This document shows, piece by piece, positions 12,558 to 22,298 of a DNA stretch of 56,787 nucleotides. The stretch spans positions 1 to 56,787 of the forward strand of contig NZ_JXDB01000004.1 in assembly GCF_001281265.1 (NCBI RefSeq), given 5' to 3'. Positions within the stretch are counted from its first letter, which is position 1; every line of letters begins with the position of its first letter. A model generated the notes under the pieces. That model saw nothing but the letters and a program-made list of their open reading frames with translations, had not been told where the DNA came from and did no database searches. The translations under genes were made by a program, and so were the position numbers. Source of the stretch: Apilactobacillus kunkeei DSM 12361 = ATCC 700308 (lineage in GTDB: Bacteria; Bacillota; Bacilli; Lactobacillales; Lactobacillaceae).

Positions 12558-13499
12558 GTGAATCGGATGGAGAACTTAGTAATTGTTGACATCGGTTCGA
12601 ATTCTGCTCGAATGTCCATCTATCGGATTGAAAATGACGGTTATTGCGTTGAACTAAAACGTAGTAAGAGTGATAGTCGTCTATCTGAAGGGATGGGGAA
12701 AGAAAAGATTCTACAACCGGTTGCAATTAATCGGACAATTAATGCTTTAAAGTCTTTCAAAAGAATTTATAGCTCAATGAATAATGCCACTGTGATTACC
12801 ATTGCAACTGCTGCGGTTCGACAAGCTGAAAACCAAAAAGCTTTTATTCGCAAGGTAAGAAAGAAAGTTGGCTTAGACGTTAGAGTCCTATCAGGTCGTG
12901 AAGAAGCTTATTACGATTATTTAGGCGTCGTTAATAAGATTAAGATGAACGACTACATGGTGATGGATATTGGTGGTGCCAGTATCGAATTGGTCCGCGT
13001 TCAAGGTAAGAAACGTCGTGACTTAATTAGTTTACCAATTGGTGCCGTTAATATTTCAGAACGTTTTAAATTGAATAACTCAGTTCACGCAGCTGACTTA
13101 TTCAATGCGCAACGTTTCTTAAAGGAAAACATACATCGTGTTCCTTGGCTAAAAAAAGCTGATCACTATCAATTAGTTGTTTTGGGAGGAGCTGCTAGAA
13201 GTTTAGCGAGAATTAATCGTAGTCATCAACACTTCAAGAATTCTGATAACCTAAATGGCTATCACCTAAATCAACGCCAAGTGATGGGAACGTATGAATT
13301 ACTTTTACGTAAGAACTTACACAATCGAAAAGAAATTCACGGATTAGAAAACGAGCGAGCTGATATTATACTAGGTGGTCTATTACCTCTTATTACAGTC
13401 ATTGATGAAATTGATTCAAGAAGAATCGTGTTTTCAGAAGGTGGCGTAAGAGAAGGACTTATTGCTGAATATATAAAGAAGCACTATCGAAACTATTAA
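12558..13499 (+). CDS. ppx: Exopolyphosphatase, Ppx/GppA family
   Basis: A 313-residue member of the ASKHA-fold Ppx/GppA family that hydrolyses terminal phosphates of polyphosphate (or pppGpp in GppA). The N-terminal phosphate-binding motif is IVDIGSNSARM; a second glycine-rich loop is MDIGGASIEL, and LGGAARSLARI follows. It is the short form, lacking the C-terminal HD-like extension of long E. coli-type enzymes. Start choice: GTG at 12558 is seven bases after TTAGGAG; an ATG at 12567 is possible. It follows trpS closely and ends at a strong terminator. With ppk1 it forms a polyphosphate synthesis and turnover pair. Whether polyphosphate or pppGpp is preferred cannot be read here. Confidence 0.9.
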   Translation: MNRMENLVIVDIGSNSARMSIYRIENDGYCVELKRSKSDSRLSEGMGKEKILQPVAINRTINALKSFKRIYSSMNNATVITIATAAVRQAENQKAFIRKVRKKVGLDVRVLSGREEAYYDYLGVVNKIKMNDYMVMDIGGASIELVRVQGKKRRDLISLPIGAVNISERFKLNNSVHAADLFNAQRFLKENIHRVPWLKKADHYQLVVLGGAARSLARINRSHQHFKNSDNLNGYHLNQRQVMGTYELLLRKNLHNRKEIHGLENERADIILGGLLPLITVIDEIDSRRIVFSEGGVREGLIAEYIKKHYRNY

Positions 13500-13501
13500 A
13501 G

Positions 13502-13537
13502 AGGTTTTTAATCCAGAGACGGGTTAAAAACCTTTTT
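13502..13537 (+). terminator. Terminator after ppx
   Basis: Inverted repeat AGGTTTTTAATCC ... GGGTTAAAAACC with a six-base loop and a following T run, just after the ppx stop codon. Confidence 0.85.
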
Positions 13538-13606
13538 AACTGCTTGAAATTTAAATAATGTTATCATAAATATCAGATATAAATACCGCATCCGGGGGGA
13601 CTAATA

Positions 13607-14872
13607 ATGGGAACTTTCAAACATTTCTACCATTGTAATTATGATGATAGAATGAAACTAATCAGTGAATTTGCTGGATTAGACATGAATCAAAAACATA
13701 AAATGACTAACGATTATCACCAATCAAGTGATAGTTTAGTTGAAAACTATGTAACTGATTACTCCATTCCAGAAGGAGTGGGCGTTAATTTTATGATTAA
13801 TGGTACTGAAAAAATTGTTCCAATGGTAACAGAAGAACCATCCGTGATTGCGGCGGCTAGTAATGGTGCCCGCCTATTTTCCAAGGACACAGGGATTACT
13901 GCCGAAGTATTGGGGCATAATCTAATGGGCCAAATTGTTGTTAAAACAAACAATACTAACCTATTGATTGGAATCGTCAATACTCATCAACAAGAAATTA
14001 TTGATGTTGCAAACCAATCACATCCATCAATTCTAGAATACGGTGGCGGTGCTAAGAAGGTGCGCGTTAGAAAACTAGGTGATGATTATGCATCAATTGA
14101 TTTGTTTGTGAACGTAGGTGAAGCCATGGGTGCAAACATCATTAACTCAATGCTAGAAGCTACTTCTGAGTTTATCGAAGAACACGTCAGTGGGGATGTT
14201 TTGATGAGTATCCTATCTAACTACGGTGAAGATAATCTGGTGAAGGTATCCGGATCAATTCCCGTTATCCAACTGGGTAATTCCGATACCAACGGTAGTG
14301 ATGTTGCAAACAGAATTGTTGAAGCATCACATATCGCTCAAATTGATCCGTATCGTGCCGCTACCCATAACAAGGGCATCATGAATGGAATCGATGCTGT
14401 AGTAATGGCAATGGGTAACGATTGGCGTGCCGTCGAAGCTGGCATTCATTCATACGCCAGTAAAGATGGCCAATACAAGGGTCTATCCAACTGGTCAATT
14501 GATGGCGATAAGTTAGTTGGTGAGATGACCATTCCATTATCGTTAGGTTTTATCGGAGGTGCCGTGAAAGTATTACCAAAGGTTAAAATCAACCAACAAC
14601 TATCTCAAGTAACCTCAAAGGAAGAGTTAAGCCAATTGGTTGCTTCAGTTGGCTTAGCCCAAAACCTAGCAGCTTTAAAGGCCTTAGTTACCGATGGAAT
14701 TCAAAAGGGCCACATGAACCTACAATTGAATTCATTAGTGATGAGTGCAGGAGCTAAGGGTGAAGAAGTAAAACAAGTTGTTTCAGAAATGAGAGCCAAT
14801 CATTTAAACGACTTAAAGTCAGCACAAAAAATCTTAAACCAAATTAGAAATAATAATGAAGGTGAATTTTAA
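13607..14872 (+). CDS. mvaA: Hydroxymethylglutaryl-CoA reductase (class II)
   Basis: The mevalonate-forming step of isoprenoid synthesis, supplying undecaprenyl and quinone precursors. The 421 residues fit the class II bacterial enzyme. Motifs: EEPSVIAAASNGARLF (catalytic Glu region), GEAMGANIINSMLE, DPYRAATHNKGIMNGIDAV (catalytic Lys and Asp region), SLGFIGGAVKV and a late QKGHMNLQ with the catalytic histidine. The Shine-Dalgarno is within CCGGGGGGA. The stop codon overlaps the next start by one base (TAATG), so this gene heads a four-gene run with an HExxH protein, a sirtuin and a DUF72 protein. The rest of the mevalonate pathway is not in the window. Confidence 0.95.
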   Translation: MGTFKHFYHCNYDDRMKLISEFAGLDMNQKHKMTNDYHQSSDSLVENYVTDYSIPEGVGVNFMINGTEKIVPMVTEEPSVIAAASNGARLFSKDTGITAEVLGHNLMGQIVVKTNNTNLLIGIVNTHQQEIIDVANQSHPSILEYGGGAKKVRVRKLGDDYASIDLFVNVGEAMGANIINSMLEATSEFIEEHVSGDVLMSILSNYGEDNLVKVSGSIPVIQLGNSDTNGSDVANRIVEASHIAQIDPYRAATHNKGIMNGIDAVVMAMGNDWRAVEAGIHSYASKDGQYKGLSNWSIDGDKLVGEMTIPLSLGFIGGAVKVLPKVKINQQLSQVTSKEELSQLVASVGLAQNLAALKALVTDGIQKGHMNLQLNSLVMSAGAKGEEVKQVVSEMRANHLNDLKSAQKILNQIRNNNEGEF

Positions 14873-15834
14873 TGGAAATCGAATTAAATCAAGACACACA
14901 AAGTTTAATTAACGTTGTAAACAAATTTTTCCCAGGTAAAATTGAAGTTCAATTTATCGGACAACTTCAATCTGGATACGTTAGACATGATCAAGCACAA
15001 GTGGTGCAAGACGGTAAGAACCTATTTGTTCAAATCTCAGACATGTCAGCTCCTAACTACACTGCTTCACACGAACTAATTCACTTGTTGATGACATTAC
15101 GTGGTTTCCCACAAGTATTCTTCTCACTATCAACTGGTCAAGACGAATTAGACGAACAACTAGAAGTGATGGGTACAGAACTATTTGATATTGTTGCTCA
15201 CTTTGTGGTTGTTTCAGAACAAAGAAAACACGGCCTAATCAACGAAGACATCGAAAAGATGTACCTAAAGGGTATTCAAAACACAATTGAACCTGAACCA
15301 GAAGAATTAGATAACGCAATGGAATTACGTTTATTGACTTTAATCGACGCTCACGTATTCTATGGTGACAAGTTCGATTCATTTGCTCGTCCAACTCTGG
15401 AAAAAGACTACCCAGTTGCCCTAAAGGCTGCTGATGAAATCTACAAGATTATCACTGAAAAACCAACAGATTCACCATTTGGTTTCAGAAGAAATGTTGT
15501 TAAGTTATTCAAGGCCTTTGACGAACAATTAAAGAAGTGGGGACTACCTGCATTGCATAACTCAGAATTTGCAACTATCTCCAGTGTCGTTTCAGAAAGA
15601 CAACTAAACTTAAACGTAAAACAACAATTTGAAATCTTCCATTCAGAATTACATGATAAGAAAACTGGTCGTCGTGCATACGTTGGTTTCAACAAGTCAG
15701 ATGATCAAAACTCGTTCGTTATTCCTGCGCCAACTGGTATGGATGACAGTCCAGAATACTTCAAGAAGTTATACGCTATGACTGTTCAAGAATTATTTAA
15801 AGAATTAAAAATGCCATATATCATTAGAAAATAA
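14872..15834 (+). CDS. HExxH-containing putative metallopeptidase ('IpaB/EvcA family' in lactobacilli)
   Basis: A 320-residue protein without a signal peptide or membrane segment. Orthologues in lactobacilli are commonly labelled 'IpaB/EvcA family', which says nothing useful about function. The sequence shows a zinc-metalloprotease-type motif HELIH (67-71) in ASHELIHLLM. E103 in GTELFDIVAH, about 30 residues later, could be a third ligand. The gene overlaps the mvaA stop by one base and precedes a sirtuin by 16 bases, so it is translated with them. I infer a cytoplasmic zinc hydrolase; no substrate can be assigned. Leucine is often CTA here, as in neighbouring genes, so it looks native. Confidence 0.75.
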   Translation: MEIELNQDTQSLINVVNKFFPGKIEVQFIGQLQSGYVRHDQAQVVQDGKNLFVQISDMSAPNYTASHELIHLLMTLRGFPQVFFSLSTGQDELDEQLEVMGTELFDIVAHFVVVSEQRKHGLINEDIEKMYLKGIQNTIEPEPEELDNAMELRLLTLIDAHVFYGDKFDSFARPTLEKDYPVALKAADEIYKIITEKPTDSPFGFRRNVVKLFKAFDEQLKKWGLPALHNSEFATISSVVSERQLNLNVKQQFEIFHSELHDKKTGRRAYVGFNKSDDQNSFVIPAPTGMDDSPEYFKKLYAMTVQELFKELKMPYIIRK

Positions 15835-15850
15835 GGCAGGAGGCAATCTG

Positions 15851-16555
15851 ATGGATAAGGAAATTCAATCATTATTTGATAATGCAAAAAACATCGTATT
15901 TTTGACAGGAGCCGGTGTATCAACAGCTTCCAACATTCCAGACTATCGTTCTAAGAATGGGCTATACGCAACTGATACAACTGGAAAACCAGCTGAATAT
16001 TATTTAAGTCATGCATGTTTAGTTAATGAACCAGATGTGTTTTACACATTTGTGAAGGAAAATATGTACTATCCAGATGCCAAACCCAATGTAATTCACC
16101 AAAAACAAGCTGAACTTACTAGGGAAGGTAGAGCCAGTGTAATCACTCAAAACGTTGATGGATTATACGGTGCTGCCGACACCAAGAATTTAATTGAATT
16201 TCACGGCAATCTATACGACGTATATTGCCAAAAGTGCCGTCAAAGAGTTGACTGGCATGAATATATGCAAAGCGACAAGCACGCTGATTGCGGCGGAACA
16301 CTTCGTCCAGGAATCGTGTTATACGATGAAGGTCTTAATCAAGCAAAGGTTGTTAACAGTGTTCAACTAATGGAAAAGGCGGACTTGGTAGTAATCGTTG
16401 GGACTTCCATGCGTGTCTACCCATTTGCCGGTCTATTGGATTATAGAAATCCGGGTGCCAAAGTAATTGCGGTTAACCAGGAAAAGTTAAACTTAGGAAT
16501 CGATTTTACAATGATTCAAGAGGATGCAACGAAATTCTTTAGTGAATTGAAATAA
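15851..16555 (+). CDS. Sir2-family NAD-dependent protein deacylase (sirtuin)
   Basis: A 234-residue sirtuin that removes acyl groups from lysines using NAD. NAD-binding GAGVSTASNIPDYRS is at 20-34, QNVDG at 100-104, catalytic H118 in EFHGN, and VGTSMRVYPFAGL follows. The zinc module is unusual: C126 and C129 (CQKC) are normal, but the second pair, usually CxxCGG, reads HADCGG, giving H144 and C147. That could make a C3H site. The start has the Shine-Dalgarno AGGAGG. It sits in a tight run after mvaA and the HExxH gene and before DUF72. Confidence 0.93.
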   Translation: MDKEIQSLFDNAKNIVFLTGAGVSTASNIPDYRSKNGLYATDTTGKPAEYYLSHACLVNEPDVFYTFVKENMYYPDAKPNVIHQKQAELTREGRASVITQNVDGLYGAADTKNLIEFHGNLYDVYCQKCRQRVDWHEYMQSDKHADCGGTLRPGIVLYDEGLNQAKVVNSVQLMEKADLVVIVGTSMRVYPFAGLLDYRNPGAKVIAVNQEKLNLGIDFTMIQEDATKFFSELK

Positions 16556-16574
16556 GAAGGAAGATGATGGTTTA

Positions 16575-17426
16575 ATGATAACTTTAGGAGTAACAACTTG
16601 GAGCGAACATCCAGCATTGATTAATGGTGAAGATCGTCCCGTTAAGTTAAACGAGTACGCTGCCCATTTTCCAGTCGTGGAAGTCGATAATCCGTTTTAC
16701 GGCATTCCACAGGAAAAAACAGTGCGTCAATGGATGCGCCAAGTGCCAGAATCATTCCAATTTATCTTAAAAGCTAACCAATTAATGACCAAGCATGACA
16801 TGCGTTCACAGATGGCTGCCGATGATGATCAGAGAAGACAGGCGTTTAATGATTACGTGAAAATGCTTCAACCTTTAATGGAAACCAATCAATTGAAGAC
16901 GGTCTTATTTCAATTTCCACCATATTTCCAACGCAATAACGACAATATTCGCTATCTAATGACCATCCGTGAATTGATGGGAAGAAAGGTACCAATTGCA
17001 GTCGAGTTTAGAAATCCAACATGGACAGAAAAATCGATGCAAAACTCAATTAAGAATTATTTGAAACGTTTAGGGATGACCTTTGTGATTGCAGATGAAC
17101 CACATAACCTAAACGACGGAATTGAGTTATTACCAATGGTGACTACTTCTAAGATGGCGATGTTAAGATTGCACGGTCGAAACGCCCAGGGATGGTTTAA
17201 CCAAGACAAGAATTGGCGTAGTCAAAGAACGTTGTACAAATATAGCGAAGATGAACTAAAGCAATTCGCCGACATCGTCACTAAGTTAAACAAAGAAGTC
17301 GATGAGGTGTGTGTGATCTTTAACAACAACTCAGGTAGGGATGCCGCACCGAACGCGCTACAATTAAAAGAGATGTTGCACGTGTCATTTAACGATTTGG
17401 CACCGATGCAATTAGATTTGTTCTAA
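16575..17426 (+). CDS. DUF72 family protein (YecE-like)
   Basis: A 283-residue TIM-barrel-type protein of the DUF72/YecE family, whose role is not established. Typical segments are VEVDNPFYGIPQEKTVRQW, FILKANQLMTKH, VLFQFPPYFQ, VAVEFRNPTW-like IAVEFRNPTW, and LRLHGRN. No membrane segment or signal is seen. It is 19 bases after the sirtuin stop with its own Shine-Dalgarno (GAAGGAAG), and is the last gene of the mvaA run. The family assignment is firm; the function is unknown. Confidence 0.85.
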   Translation: MITLGVTTWSEHPALINGEDRPVKLNEYAAHFPVVEVDNPFYGIPQEKTVRQWMRQVPESFQFILKANQLMTKHDMRSQMAADDDQRRQAFNDYVKMLQPLMETNQLKTVLFQFPPYFQRNNDNIRYLMTIRELMGRKVPIAVEFRNPTWTEKSMQNSIKNYLKRLGMTFVIADEPHNLNDGIELLPMVTTSKMAMLRLHGRNAQGWFNQDKNWRSQRTLYKYSEDELKQFADIVTKLNKEVDEVCVIFNNNSGRDAAPNALQLKEMLHVSFNDLAPMQLDLF

Positions 17427-17437
17427 GAGCAATATTA

Positions 17438-17466
17438 TTGACAATTCAAGTATGATATACTAATAG
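17438..17466 (+). promoter_or_regulatory. Putative metS promoter
   Basis: -35 TTGACA (17438-17443), 17-base spacer, -10 TAATAG (17461-17466), leaving a short leader before the Shine-Dalgarno GAAAGGA. Confidence 0.55.
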
Positions 17467-17476
17467 TTAATATTAA

Positions 17477-19537
<2,061 letters not shown>

Positions 19538-19554
19538 TGGTGAGATAACAAACT

Positions 19555-19596
19555 AAAAAATAGCCATTAATTCAAAATGAATTGATGGCTATTTTT
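19555..19596 (+). terminator. Terminator between metS and tatD
   Basis: Stem ATAGCCATTAATTC / GAATTGATGGCTAT with a short loop, A run before and T run after. It lies within the first codons of an upstream-extended tatD reading frame, another reason to start tatD later. tatD expression may rely on read-through. Confidence 0.8.
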
Positions 19597-19614
19597 ACGA
19601 TAGGAGCAAATATA

Positions 19615-20382
19615 ATGCAAATTTTCGATTCACATACGCATTTAAACGATGATGCTTTTAGAGGACAGGTTCCAGAATACATTGAACACGCCCAAAAGCT
19701 GGGCGTTACCAAGATGGCAATCGTTGGATCAAACCGTCAAATGAACGAAGAAGCGATTGAATTAGCGCACCAATACGATAATCTATACGCAATCGTAGGT
19801 TTCCATCCAGAAGACGCTTTGAACTATAACGACGGAGAAGAAGACATCCTATACAAGCAACTACAAGATGACAAGGTGGTTGCTTTAGGTGAAATCGGTC
19901 TTGATTACAATCAAAGTACCGCACCCAAAAAAGCTCAGTTCAACGTGTTCAAACGTCAAATCGATATTGCCCAAGAACTAGGGATGCCTATTTCTGTGCA
20001 TAACCGTGATGCCTTTGAAGATACCTACGCCATTTTAAAAGAAAAAGGCGTTAACAACGGTATCATTCATAGTTTCAATGGTGACGCTGAATCGTTAAAC
20101 AAGATTATGGATTTAGGGATGTACGTCTCATATTCTGGTGTTGCCAGTTTCAAAAAGACCAAGGAAATCCATGATTCCGTTTCAAAGACACCAATCGATA
20201 GAATGCTAGTGGAAACAGATGCACCTTATCTAGCACCTGAACCATTACGTGGTCACCAAAACGAACCGGGATATACTCTATACACCGTCGAAGCTGTCGC
20301 TCTCTTTAGAGATACAACCCCAGATAAGATTGCTGATGCAACTTATCAAAACGCACTAAGAATTTTTGGATTGGATGAATAA
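19615..20382 (+). CDS. tatD: TatD family metal-dependent nuclease
   Basis: A 255-residue TIM-barrel amidohydrolase-fold nuclease. Metal ligands are visible in FDSHTHLND near the N-terminus, GEIGLDY, SVHNRDA, IHSFNG and ETDAPYL. TatD-type enzymes act as 3'-5' exonucleases on DNA in DNA repair or turnover. The ATG at 19615 has the Shine-Dalgarno TAGGAG; the in-frame ATG at 19582 lies inside the metS terminator and is rejected. The stop overlaps the rnmV start by one base (TAATG), as in the Bacillus yabD-rnmV region. Confidence 0.93.
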   Translation: MQIFDSHTHLNDDAFRGQVPEYIEHAQKLGVTKMAIVGSNRQMNEEAIELAHQYDNLYAIVGFHPEDALNYNDGEEDILYKQLQDDKVVALGEIGLDYNQSTAPKKAQFNVFKRQIDIAQELGMPISVHNRDAFEDTYAILKEKGVNNGIIHSFNGDAESLNKIMDLGMYVSYSGVASFKKTKEIHDSVSKTPIDRMLVETDAPYLAPEPLRGHQNEPGYTLYTVEAVALFRDTTPDKIADATYQNALRIFGLDE

Positions 20383-20933
20383 TGGAAAAAATCAAAGAAG
20401 TAATCGTGGTAGAAGGCCGCGACGATACCAAAAGAATTAAAATGGCGGTCGACTGTGACACTATCGAAACCAGGGGATCAGCAATTGACGAAAAGACACT
20501 TGCATTGATTAAGAAACTAGACAAGCAACGTGGAGTAATTGTCTTCACTGACCCAGATTTTTCTGGTGAACGCATCAGAAAGATTATTAATCAAGAGGTA
20601 CCAAATGCTAAACACGCGTTTGTCGACCGTAAAAAATCGGTACCAACCAAGAGTGATGGTTCACTAGGTGTTGAACATGCCAGCGTCGAAACCATTAGAG
20701 ATGCGCTTAAAAACGTCTATACTGCAGACACTAATCACGAGAGTGAAATTTCAGTTGCTGATTTAAATGCTGCTAGGGTCATTAATGATTCCGAAGCTAA
20801 AATCAGACGTACGCAACTATGTAATGAATTAAAGATTGGATATGTTAATGGTAAACAACTATTGAAACGACTATCCATGTTTGGAATTACTAAAGAACAA
20901 TTTAACGAAGCACTAAGTAATATTAAGGAGTAA
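20382..20933 (+). CDS. rnmV: Ribonuclease M5
   Basis: Cleaves the precursor of 5S rRNA to its mature ends, acting with ribosomal protein L18. The 183-residue protein has an N-terminal TOPRIM domain: VVEGRDD with E11 and D14, then FTDPDFSGERIR with D57 and D59. It overlaps tatD by one base and precedes ksgA by three bases, so the three are one unit of nucleic-acid maturation genes. Its substrate, a 5S precursor, is encoded in both rRNA operons that flank this window. Confidence 0.95.
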   Translation: MEKIKEVIVVEGRDDTKRIKMAVDCDTIETRGSAIDEKTLALIKKLDKQRGVIVFTDPDFSGERIRKIINQEVPNAKHAFVDRKKSVPTKSDGSLGVEHASVETIRDALKNVYTADTNHESEISVADLNAARVINDSEAKIRRTQLCNELKIGYVNGKQLLKRLSMFGITKEQFNEALSNIKE

Positions 20934-20936
20934 ACA

Positions 20937-21824
20937 ATGCCAAATAATCCAGAAATTGCTAGCCCAGCTAGAACACAAGCAATCTTAAATCGTTTCCATC
21001 TATCAGCTAAGAAGAGTTTAGGTCAAAACTTCTTAACTGATTTAAACGTTTTAACTAAGATTGTCGATGCTGCTCATTTAACAGATACTGATAATGTAAT
21101 CGAAATTGGACCAGGTATCGGTGGTTTAACCGAATTCCTAGCGCGTAGTTCAAAACGTGTTTTAGCGTTTGAAATTGACCAAAATTTACTGCCTGTATTG
21201 GATGAGACACTAAGTCCTTATGATAATGTCGAAGTGATTAACCAAGACATCCTACAAGCTAATTTACCCGCTATTATCGAAGAAAAATTCAACAATGAAC
21301 GTCCAATTAAGGTTGTTGCCAACTTACCTTACTACATCACAACTCCAATCATTTTGGATTTATTGAAGGGAAATGCTGAATTCGACAACATTACCGTTAT
21401 GATGCAAAAAGAAGTTGCTCAACGCCTAGAAGCCAAACCAGGTAGCAAGGATTACGGTTCACTATCAGTGATTATTCAATACCTAAATGATGTGAAACTA
21501 GCGTTTGAAGTATCAAGAAAATCATTTATCCCAGCACCAAATGTTGATTCAGCAATCGTAACTTTGGAAAGAAAAGAAACCATAGAAAATGAAGTATTCG
21601 ATGAAAAGGCATTTGCTAGTTTTGTAAGGGGATGCTTTGCCCACCGTCGAAAGACTCTATGGAATAACCTCCAAGGATTGTTCGGCAAGGACGCCGAAAC
21701 TAAGGAAAAGGTCCAAAGTGTCTTAGATGAATTCGACATTCAACCAAGCATTCGTCCTGAAAAATTAACCGTTGATCAATACGTTGATTTAACAAATAAA
21801 TTCCATTCTATAAAATTGGTATAA
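20937..21824 (+). CDS. rsmA: 16S rRNA (adenine1518/1519-N6) dimethyltransferase
   Basis: Also called KsgA. Dimethylates two adjacent adenines in the last 16S hairpin, a late quality-control step of small-subunit assembly. It is 295 residues. The conserved [11 protein letters not shown], the SAM-binding [15 protein letters not shown] and the catalytic [10 protein letters not shown] are all present. It starts three bases after rnmV with AAGGAG inside the rnmV end. No clear terminator follows; promoters for veg begin immediately after the stop. Confidence 0.97.
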   Translation: MPNNPEIASPARTQAILNRFHLSAKKSLGQNFLTDLNVLTKIVDAAHLTDTDNVIEIGPGIGGLTEFLARSSKRVLAFEIDQNLLPVLDETLSPYDNVEVINQDILQANLPAIIEEKFNNERPIKVVANLPYYITTPIILDLLKGNAEFDNITVMMQKEVAQRLEAKPGSKDYGSLSVIIQYLNDVKLAFEVSRKSFIPAPNVDSAIVTLERKETIENEVFDEKAFASFVRGCFAHRRKTLWNNLQGLFGKDAETKEKVQSVLDEFDIQPSIRPEKLTVDQYVDLTNKFHSIKLV

Positions 21825-21830
21825 TATTAT

Positions 21831-21889
21831 TTGATTATTAAAAAATACTGTGATATAATTTTGATTTTTAATATTTTCCGTGGTATAAT
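21831..21889 (+). promoter_or_regulatory. Tandem identical-box promoters of veg
   Basis: Two promoters exactly 30 bases apart, each with -35 TTGATT, a 17-base spacer and -10 TATAAT: boxes at 21831-21836/21854-21859 and 21861-21866/21884-21889. The arrangement suggests strong expression of the short veg gene, in line with veg being highly expressed in Bacillus. Confidence 0.75.
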
Positions 21890-21913
21890 GAACCTACTAG
21901 AGAGGTGAATATT

Positions 21914-22165
21914 ATGCCAACCAGTTTGACTGACATTAAGAGCCACTTGGACACTCGCCTAGGCGAAAAAGTTGTTGTAACTGTTCAAGTAGGAAGAAAC
22001 AAGACATTAGAACGACATGGGATGCTAGCCGAAACATTCCCTGCAGTGTTTGTTGTTGAGTTAGAAGAAGATGAAAATCTTAAGAGAGTATCTTATAGCT
22101 ACACTGATATTCTAACTAAGAACATTGAAATGGATTTTACCGACGAAGTAAGTGAAGAATCTTAA
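21914..22165 (+). CDS. veg: Veg family protein
   Basis: An 83-residue small protein of the Veg family. Recognised by SLTDIKSHLDTRLG, ERHGMLAETFPAVFVVEL, and RVSYSYTDILT, which line up with B. subtilis Veg (86 residues). Veg has been linked to biofilm gene control in Bacillus, but its molecular role is not settled. The ATG at 21914 follows GAGAGGTG; an in-frame GTG at 21905 lies within that Shine-Dalgarno and is rejected. The position between ksgA and ispE is the same as in Bacillus. Confidence 0.93.
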   Translation: MPTSLTDIKSHLDTRLGEKVVVTVQVGRNKTLERHGMLAETFPAVFVVELEEDENLKRVSYSYTDILTKNIEMDFTDEVSEES

Positions 22166-22170
22166 AACTA

Positions 22171-22200
22171 AGAGCTAATAATGTTTATTAGCTCTTTTTA
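22171..22200 (+). terminator. Terminator after veg
   Basis: Stem AGAGCTAATAA / TTATTAGCTCT with a three-base loop and a following T run. Confidence 0.88.
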
Positions 22201-22216
22201 TTTTGCACTTTTGACA

Positions 22217-22261
22217 AAATCCGAAAGTTTCACTGACTTTTCATTTTAACTTTAGTATAAT
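22217..22261 (+). promoter_or_regulatory. ispE promoter with a PurBox-like site
   Basis: -10 TATAAT at 22256-22261 and a plausible -35 CTGACT at 22233-22238 (17-base spacer). Just upstream, AAATCCGAAAGTT (22217-22229) matches 11 of 13 positions of the PurR box AWWWCCGAACWWT. The match suggests PurR could act on the ispE-purR region, but the last positions deviate. Confidence 0.5.
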
Positions 22262-22298
22262 GTTATTAAATAATTTAGTTAAATTGGGGGTGTGATAC

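Noticed and set aside
19582-19614. Upstream-extended tatD start.
   Set aside because: The codons lie inside the metS terminator; the ATG at 19615 follows TAGGAG.
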